Source of the DNA: Stackebrandtia albiflava
GTDB lineage: Bacteria; Actinomycetota; Actinomycetes; Mycobacteriales; Micromonosporaceae
Reading direction: 5' to 3'
Length of the DNA: 64,000 bases
Assembly (NCBI RefSeq): GCF_007994225.1
Contig: NZ_VLLL01000007.1
Span: forward strand, 124,001 to 188,000
In this document: positions 59,210 through 64,000 of the stretch, piece after piece
Numbering within the stretch: position 1 is the first letter of the stretch
Layout: each line of letters begins with the position of its first letter
Translations under genes and position numbers: made by a program
The notes under the pieces: generated by a model
Told to the model about the DNA's origin: nothing
What the model saw: only the letters and a program-made list of their open reading frames with translations
Databases searched by the model: none

Positions 59210-59521
59210 CTACCCGATGGTCGTGAGTGTGCGCGACCGCCGTTGCCGCTCCTCCTCGGCGAGCGCCTTCTCGAAGATCCGCCGCCAGCTGCGCACGTCG
59301 GGGTGCTTGCGCAGCAACGCACGGCGCTCCCGTTCGGTCATTCCGCCCCAGACGCCGAACTCGACGTTGTTGTCGAGCGCGTCGGCCAGGCACTCCATCC
59401 GCACCGGGCAGCCCTTGCAGACCTTCTTGGCGACGTTCTGTTCGGCCCCCTGCACGAACAGCGCGTCAGGGTCACCTTCACGGCATGCCGCCAAGGACGA
59501 CCACTCCACCATCATCGTCAT
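59210..59521 (-). CDS. WhiB-family iron-sulfur regulator (WhiB4-like position)
   Basis: 103 residues from the ATG at 59521. Four cluster cysteines: Cys13, Cys35, Cys38, Cys44 (Cx2Cx5C pattern of WhiB), the GVWGGMTERERRALLR helix motif, and a basic C-terminal tail. Same place as WhiB4 (Rv3681c) between the ArsA pair and ponA2. Likely redox- or NO-responsive regulator or partner of sigma factor. Confidence 0.92.
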   Translation of the reverse strand: MTMMVEWSSLAACREGDPDALFVQGAEQNVAKKVCKGCPVRMECLADALDNNVEFGVWGGMTERERRALLRKHPDVRSWRRIFEKALAEEERQRRSRTLTTIG

Positions 59522-59757
59522 GTGCCAAACCCCCTGGTTCCCTCTCCTGCTGGTGAACTACGGAAGCCGACGCCGGCCTGCCTCGCGTGACGTCAACTCC
59601 GGACAGTGCACGTTTCGTAACTATATGACTACTCGCCGCACACGGCAAGTATTAGCGACTCTCAATCCACGGAAGTCGGCAACCATGTCACCGGCCTCAA
59701 ACGTCTCTTACCCAAATGCCCCGCAACCGACCATGCGGCGGCGTCACGGAGATCCCG

Positions 59758-59763
59758 TAGGGT
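59758..59763 (+). promoter_or_regulatory. -10 element of leaderless PBP gene
   Basis: TAGGGT, 6 nt before the GTG at 59770. Confidence 0.45.
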
Positions 59764-59769
59764 GAGGCG

Positions 59770-62319
59770 GTGCAGTGGATGAACCGGGACCGAAGCGTGG
59801 CATCCAACGCCTCGGCGTTGCTGATCTGCGGCCTGTTGGCCGGTCTGGTGGTGGCGGCCGCGGCCTTCCCCGCGCTGGCGGTGGCGGGATTGACCGCCAA
59901 GACCAGCGCCGACGGGTTCAAGAACCTCCCCGCGGTTCTGCAGGAACCTCCGACGCCCGAGACCTCGTGGGTGTACACCAAAGACGGCAAACTGATCACA
60001 TCTTTCTTCGATGAGAGCCGGAAGCAGATTCCGCTCGACGAGATCGCGCCGGTCATGATCGACGCCATCATCGCCGCGGAGGACAACCGCTTCTATGAAC
60101 ACAACGGGGTAGACCTCTTCGGGGTTATTCGTGCGGCGGCGGCAAATCAAAGTTCCGACGGCGTGGAACAGGGCGCCTCGACGCTGACCATGCAATACGT
60201 GCGACAGGCACTGGTGTACAACGCCAAGACGAACATCGAGGTGTTGGAGGCCACCGAGGACACCCCCGAGCGCAAGATCCGCGAGATGCGCTACGCGGTG
60301 TCGGTCGAGAAAGAACTGTCCAAAGACGAGATCCTGGAGCGGTATCTCAACCTGGTCTATCTGGGCAATCAGTCGTACGGCATCTACGCCGCGGCCAACG
60401 CGTACTTCAACACCACCCCCGACGAACTGACCCTCCCGCAGGCGGCGCTGCTGGCCGCGCTCCCCAAGGCCCCCGGCACCATCGACCCCACGCTGGAGAA
60501 CGACGAGGCGCAGACCAACGCCGTCGCGCGCCGCAACTACGTGCTCGACCAGATGGTCCGCACCGGCGCGATCACCGCCGCGGAGGCCACCGAGGCCAAG
60601 GACACCGAACTCGGACTGGACGTCCAGGCGGCCCCCAACAAGTGCGTCTCGGTTCCCGCCGACAAGCTCGACTGGGGTTTCTTCTGCGACTACTTCACCC
60701 AGTGGTGGGCCGGCAACGAGGCATTGGGCGGCACTCCGGAGGACCGGATGGCGATGCTCAACCGCGGCGGCTACACCATCGTGACCTCCCTGGAGTCGGA
60801 CCTGCAGGCCAAGGCGCAGAACCACGTCACCAGCCGCGTCGACAAGGACAGCACCTGGGCGATGGGCACCGTGACCCTCGACCCGACCACCGGGCACATC
60901 CGGGCGATGGCGCTCAACCGCGACTACAAGCTCGACCAGAAGGACAACGGCCCCAGCACCAACCCGAGATTCCGAGCGAACGACGTCAAGGGCAGCTACC
61001 CCAACACCACGCTGCCGCTGCTGTCGGGCGCGCCGCTGGGCAGTGAGGCGGGGGCCGGCTTCCAGGTCGGCTCGACCTTCAAGATGTTCACCATGGTCGC
61101 GGCCCTGGAGGAGGGCATCCCGCTCAACCTCACGCTCAGGAACAAGAGCCCGTATCCGTCCAAAGAGTATTATGCGGGCAGCACTCCCAGTCCCGCCTCC
61201 TGCGGCCGGATGAAGGACGGCCTGTACGTCTGGTGCCCCGGCAACGACAGCCCGAGTTACCAGGACGTCACCGCCAACATGTGGAACGCCTTCGGCCGGT
61301 CGATCAACACCTACTTCGTCCAGCTCATCGAGATGGTGGGCGCCGAGAAGGTCGTCGCGATGGCCGAACGGCTCGGCATCGAATGGCGCAACTACGTAGA
61401 CCGGGACTACTCGGAGCCCGGCTGCCAGGAGCACCCCGACCTTCCCGAAGACGAGTGGCCGTGCCTGGAGCCGGACCGTTGGGGGTCACTCACCCTGGGC
61501 GTCGCCGACAGCACCGCGCTCGACATGGCGGAGGCGTACGGCACCGTCGCCTCCGGCGGCATCCACTGCAACCCGCTCCCGGTGGTCAGCATCACCACCT
61601 CCACCGGAGAGGCCGTCGACGCGGCACAACCCGACTGCGAACGGGTACTCAGCAAGGCGGTCGCCGACGCCGCCGCCGACGCCATGCGCTGCCCGGTGGG
61701 TCAACAGTCCCACTACGGCAAGTGCAACACCGGCACCTTCTCGCAGGCGAACAGCATCGTGGGCCGCCCGATCGCCGGCAAGACCGGTACCACCGATCAC
61801 AGCCAGGCCTCCTGGTTCGTGGCGAGCGCCCCCAACGCCACCACCGCCGGATTCATCGGCGACCCGGACTATCGAAAATCGGAAGTCCCCGGGTACATGC
61901 ACAACCTGCCGCACGAGGCCGCCTCCTACACGCTGAGAGACGCGCTCAAGGGCATGGACACCGTCGACTTCAAGAAACCCGACGAGGCGATGGCCAACGG
62001 CAAGAACCTCGTACAGGTACCCGCGATGGACTGTGTCTCGCCCGAGGAGGCGGAATCCCGGCTCCAGAACGCCGGCCTGGTACCCAACCGGGTCGAGGGC
62101 GAACGTTCGAAGTGCGCCAAGGGCGAGGTGTACGGCACCTCACCGAGCGGTTCGCTCCCGAAGGGTTCCACGGTCGACTACCTGGTCTCCACCGGCAAGG
62201 AACGTGACGACCGGGTGCCCGCCACCGGTACCACCCCGCCGTGGGGGCCGCAGACGCCCCCGGACGGCGAGCTCCCGATCGCCGACCTGCCGCCGAACTG
62301 CCAACGCTGGATGTGCTGA
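59770..62319 (+). CDS. ponA2: bifunctional penicillin-binding protein PonA2-type
   Basis: 849 residues from a GTG at 59770. One N-terminal membrane helix, then GT51 transglycosylase (EDNRFYEHNGVD, catalytic Glu104), transpeptidase with GSTFK (Ser435, Lys438), SIN near 515, KTGTT near 675, and a C-terminal PASTA-like domain (PAMDCVSPEEAESRLQNAGLVP). Synthesises and cross-links peptidoglycan. Equivalent to PonA2 (Rv3682). A final Pro-rich stretch ends in a Cys. Confidence 0.93.
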   Translation: MQWMNRDRSVASNASALLICGLLAGLVVAAAAFPALAVAGLTAKTSADGFKNLPAVLQEPPTPETSWVYTKDGKLITSFFDESRKQIPLDEIAPVMIDAIIAAEDNRFYEHNGVDLFGVIRAAAANQSSDGVEQGASTLTMQYVRQALVYNAKTNIEVLEATEDTPERKIREMRYAVSVEKELSKDEILERYLNLVYLGNQSYGIYAAANAYFNTTPDELTLPQAALLAALPKAPGTIDPTLENDEAQTNAVARRNYVLDQMVRTGAITAAEATEAKDTELGLDVQAAPNKCVSVPADKLDWGFFCDYFTQWWAGNEALGGTPEDRMAMLNRGGYTIVTSLESDLQAKAQNHVTSRVDKDSTWAMGTVTLDPTTGHIRAMALNRDYKLDQKDNGPSTNPRFRANDVKGSYPNTTLPLLSGAPLGSEAGAGFQVGSTFKMFTMVAALEEGIPLNLTLRNKSPYPSKEYYAGSTPSPASCGRMKDGLYVWCPGNDSPSYQDVTANMWNAFGRSINTYFVQLIEMVGAEKVVAMAERLGIEWRNYVDRDYSEPGCQEHPDLPEDEWPCLEPDRWGSLTLGVADSTALDMAEAYGTVASGGIHCNPLPVVSITTSTGEAVDAAQPDCERVLSKAVADAAADAMRCPVGQQSHYGKCNTGTFSQANSIVGRPIAGKTGTTDHSQASWFVASAPNATTAGFIGDPDYRKSEVPGYMHNLPHEAASYTLRDALKGMDTVDFKKPDEAMANGKNLVQVPAMDCVSPEEAESRLQNAGLVPNRVEGERSKCAKGEVYGTSPSGSLPKGSTVDYLVSTGKERDDRVPATGTTPPWGPQTPPDGELPIADLPPNCQRWMC

Positions 62320-62365
62320 GCTCCGCCACGAACGTGCTGAGCTGAGCCACATCACCGGCCGACGA

Positions 62366-62395
62366 CGGGCCGCCCACCGACCGGTGGGCGGCCCG
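62366..62395. terminator. terminator after ponA2
   Basis: Perfect 13-bp stem CGGGCCGCCCACC / GGTGGGCGGCCCG with 4-nt loop GACC, followed by TTCCG. Confidence 0.75.
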
Positions 62396-62453
62396 TTCCG
62401 CGTTCCCACCCCGCAATGCCCGTGTACCCATTCCCGCCCGGCCCGCGCACCGG

Positions 62454-62535
62454 GCTCGGTGGCCCGTTCCGGGCGCTCGGTGCCCGTTCCCGGCGCTCAG
62501 TGGCTCCATTCCGTGCTCGGTGGCCCGCCCCACCT
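62454..62535. repeat. degenerate tandem repeat, 20-21-bp unit
   Basis: Four consecutive units beginning GCTCGGTGGCCCGTTCC, GCTCGGTGCCCGTTCC, GCTCAGTGGCTCCATTCC and GCTCGGTGGCCCGCC, at spacings of 21, 20 and 20 bp. They share GCTCGGT with the palindromic repeats and run directly into copy C. Confidence 0.7.
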
Positions 62536-62542
62536 CCCCCTT

Positions 62543-62637
62543 CCGCTTGGTCCCCGCCAAGCCGTGCTCGGTCCCTTCAGCAGGCGTGATCCCCGCACGC
62601 GGCGGGGACCAAGCGCCACCGGAAGGGGACCAAGCGG
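62543..62637. repeat. palindromic repeat, copy C (short form)
   Basis: Inverted arms CCGCTTGGTCCCC (62543-62555) and GGGGACCAAGCGG (62625-62637) with an inner CTTGGTCCCCGCC / GGCGGGGACCAAG pairing. Same arm sequence as copies A and B but a different, shorter centre. Lies downstream of ponA2. Confidence 0.8.
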
Positions 62638-62752
62638 GTCAGAGGGTGCGGGGAGACACGAGGGCACGCGGCAAGGGTCCGCGGCCGGGCATGCGAAAGG
62701 CCCCGCCCGGTCGCCGTGTCGGCGGAACGGGGCGGGGCCCCAAGTACGTGAA

Positions 62753-63721
62753 TCAGATCACGGCGGCGCGGCGGCGGTGCACCGCCCACAACAGCGGGCC
62801 GCTCACCAGATAGGCCGCCACCAGCACCAGGAACGTCACCTGGATGTCGATGAGGAGGCCCACCACCGGCAACGGCCACAACCACGCCGGAACCTTCCGG
62901 AGCTGGCTCAGCTTGGCGTACGGGAAGCCCGACACCATCATCAGGGCCAGCATCGCCACACCCGCGGCGAAGACGACGTTGACGTCCGCGAGCACCAGCG
63001 TGCTGATGGCCAGCACCGTCGCCGCGAGCGTCGTCGGGACGCCGGAGAAGAACCGGCCGTCCTTCGGGGAGACGTTGAACCGCGCCAACCGGATCGCCGC
63101 GCACACCGCCATCAACGCGCACGCGCCGCCGATCGCCCAGTTCGGGAGCTCACCGCTCATCGCCTGGAACACCACCAGCGGCGTGGCGATGCCGAACGAG
63201 CACATGTCGGCCAGCGAATCCATCTGCGCGCCGAACGGGCTCGCGACACCGAACTTGCGCGCGAGCGGCCCGTCCACGGCGTCCATGATGATGCAGCCCA
63301 GCAGCAGCGCCGCCGCCACCTGGACCTCACCGGCGAGCGACAGCATCACCGCGGCCATGCCGAGCAGGATGCTGACGAGGGTGCACGCGTTGGCCAACGC
63401 GAAGTACATGCGCCGCCGCAGGGTCGGTTCACCCGGCAGCAACGGGATCGGGGTGGGGGGCGCGTCCGGGTCGTCGACCGTGGGGACGGCACCGACCAGA
63501 CCCGCCGGGGCGGGACTCACCGGCACCACCGCGGGGTCGAAGGGCTCCAACAACCGCACGCCGTCGGGGCGGCGGCGACGGAGAGTGCGAATCGGGTGTA
63601 TCGGCCGAATGGTGACCAATCGGCGCGCGAGCGAACCGCTGCGACGCAATCGGGACAGGCCACGCCCGGCGGGCCGGGGGCTGTCACTTACACGCCGACG
63701 CCGCCAAGGGGTCGTGCGCAC
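62753..63721 (-). CDS. pssA: CDP-diacylglycerol-serine O-phosphatidyltransferase
   Basis: 322 residues from a GTG at 63721 with GAGGAGG 7 nt upstream. Arg/Pro-rich N-terminal 100 residues, then eight membrane helices. CDP-alcohol phosphotransferase signature D-x2-DG-x2-AR-x8-G-x3-D-x3-D is intact in MDAVDGPLARKFGVASPFGAQMDSLAD. Makes phosphatidylserine, the precursor of phosphatidylethanolamine. psd, often its neighbour, is not in the window. Confidence 0.88.
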   Translation of the reverse strand: MRTTPWRRRRVSDSPRPAGRGLSRLRRSGSLARRLVTIRPIHPIRTLRRRRPDGVRLLEPFDPAVVPVSPAPAGLVGAVPTVDDPDAPPTPIPLLPGEPTLRRRMYFALANACTLVSILLGMAAVMLSLAGEVQVAAALLLGCIIMDAVDGPLARKFGVASPFGAQMDSLADMCSFGIATPLVVFQAMSGELPNWAIGGACALMAVCAAIRLARFNVSPKDGRFFSGVPTTLAATVLAISTLVLADVNVVFAAGVAMLALMMVSGFPYAKLSQLRKVPAWLWPLPVVGLLIDIQVTFLVLVAAYLVSGPLLWAVHRRRAAVI

Positions 63722-64000
63722 GATCGTTCCTCCTCATACGGCGAAGGCCGAACCGGAGTCCGTACCGACCCGGGCCGACCCGCCGTCATCGCGTTGCCTG
63801 CGGCACATGTGAAGCCGCAGACCCGCGCCGGACTTCTCCGGCGCGACTTACACCATGGCACATCGACACAAGCTTTCGCTAGCCCTCCCTGGTGGATGAT
63901 CCGGTCACCGGGGTGTGATAGGTGACAGACCGGCATGAAACCGGCGACACGGTACGTATCATTTCGATCTCACTCCGGGGCCGTCAGGTGGTGATGTCAC
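63722..64000. other. upstream region of pssA
   Basis: About 280 bases to the end of the window. No gene, hairpin or repeat is convincing; small frames such as the one beginning near 63936 are too short and lack a ribosome-binding site. Confidence 0.3.

Larger units (their letters stand above)
62320..62752. other. repeat-rich intergenic region
   Basis: About 430 bases between ponA2 and pssA. It contains the terminator at 62366-62395, a set of four 20-21-bp degenerate repeats at 62454-62535, the palindromic copy C at 62543-62637, and no convincing gene. Confidence 0.6.

Noticed and set aside
62033-63925. 630-residue plus-strand open frame
   Set aside because: Starts inside ponA2 in another frame and runs antisense to pssA; Arg/His-rich shadow.

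Overview
This is a high-GC actinobacterial chromosome segment. Evidence: GC-rich third positions throughout, a WhiB regulator, an ESX-era/mycobacterial-type conserved block (crp, nth, marP, arsA pair, whiB4, ponA2 order), mycobacterial-type KorAB, many GTG starts and many apparent leaderless genes. The gene content is compatible with Glycomycetales/Micromonosporales-type actinomycetes (for example a Stackebrandtia or Glycomyces relative), but the genus is an inference. No rRNA, tRNA, CRISPR array, transposase or integrase gene was seen.

Layout. 0-2 kb: minus-strand DUF350-DUF4247-DUF2617-DUF4178 cluster. 2.4-3.5 kb: an orphan amino-acid-type binding protein and a small coiled-coil protein. 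3.7-10.4 kb: maltodextrin module (GH13 alpha-glucosidase and LacI regulator on minus, divergent malEFG on plus). 10.5-14.8 kb: secreted protein and a four-gene operon of two ABC ATPase/permease pairs. 15-16.2 kb: a DUF559 nuclease-fold gene bracketed by two copies of a long palindromic repeat. 16.2-20 kb: complex I genes nuoA, nuoB, nuoC, nuoH with a DUF2252 gene inserted between nuoB and nuoC. 20.1-22 kb: RHH/PemK toxin-antitoxin pair and a secreted SGNH hydrolase. 22-33.3 kb: korAB, an ECF sigma factor with a membrane partner, a PGYGQQ-repeat membrane protein, a small four-helix membrane protein, IclR/MFS, a polyprenyl diphosphate synthase, a Cys-rich 62-residue peptide, and detached nuoJ and nuoI. 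33.4-35.4 kb: an ABC-F ATPase with a structured leader containing a three-codon upstream ORF.

35.4-38.4 kb is the most unusual region. A CoiA-like nuclease gene lies between two identical 75-bp copies of the 3' end of the neighbouring GNAT gene; immediately beyond, a mazEF-type pair lies between two identical 31-bp copies of the 3' end of the neighbouring sugar isomerase gene. In both cases the cargo is convergent with the resident gene, and no recombinase is encoded. These look like two independent cargo insertions that rebuild the 3' end of the gene they invade.

38.3-41.4 kb: three-gene sugar catabolic operon (isomerase, DUF993 aldolase-like, Gfo/Idh/MocA oxidoreductase) under a perfect LacI-type operator. 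41.6-43.8 kb: an SseB-repeat protein and a translationally coupled small partner. 44.3-62.3 kb: a block in the same gene neighbourhood as M. tuberculosis Rv3671c-Rv3682 (nth, TlpA, NUDIX, MarP, DUF4282, Crp, MBL hydrolase, RidA, two ArsA-like ATPases, WhiB, PonA2), interrupted by a Ser/Thr kinase and a very large adenylate cyclase-AAA-TPR protein. 62.4-63.7 kb: repeats and a phosphatidylserine synthase.

At least ten genes have a TAnnnT hexamer exactly 6-7 nt upstream of an ATG/GTG with no ribosome-binding site, which implies frequent leaderless transcription and was used to choose several starts.
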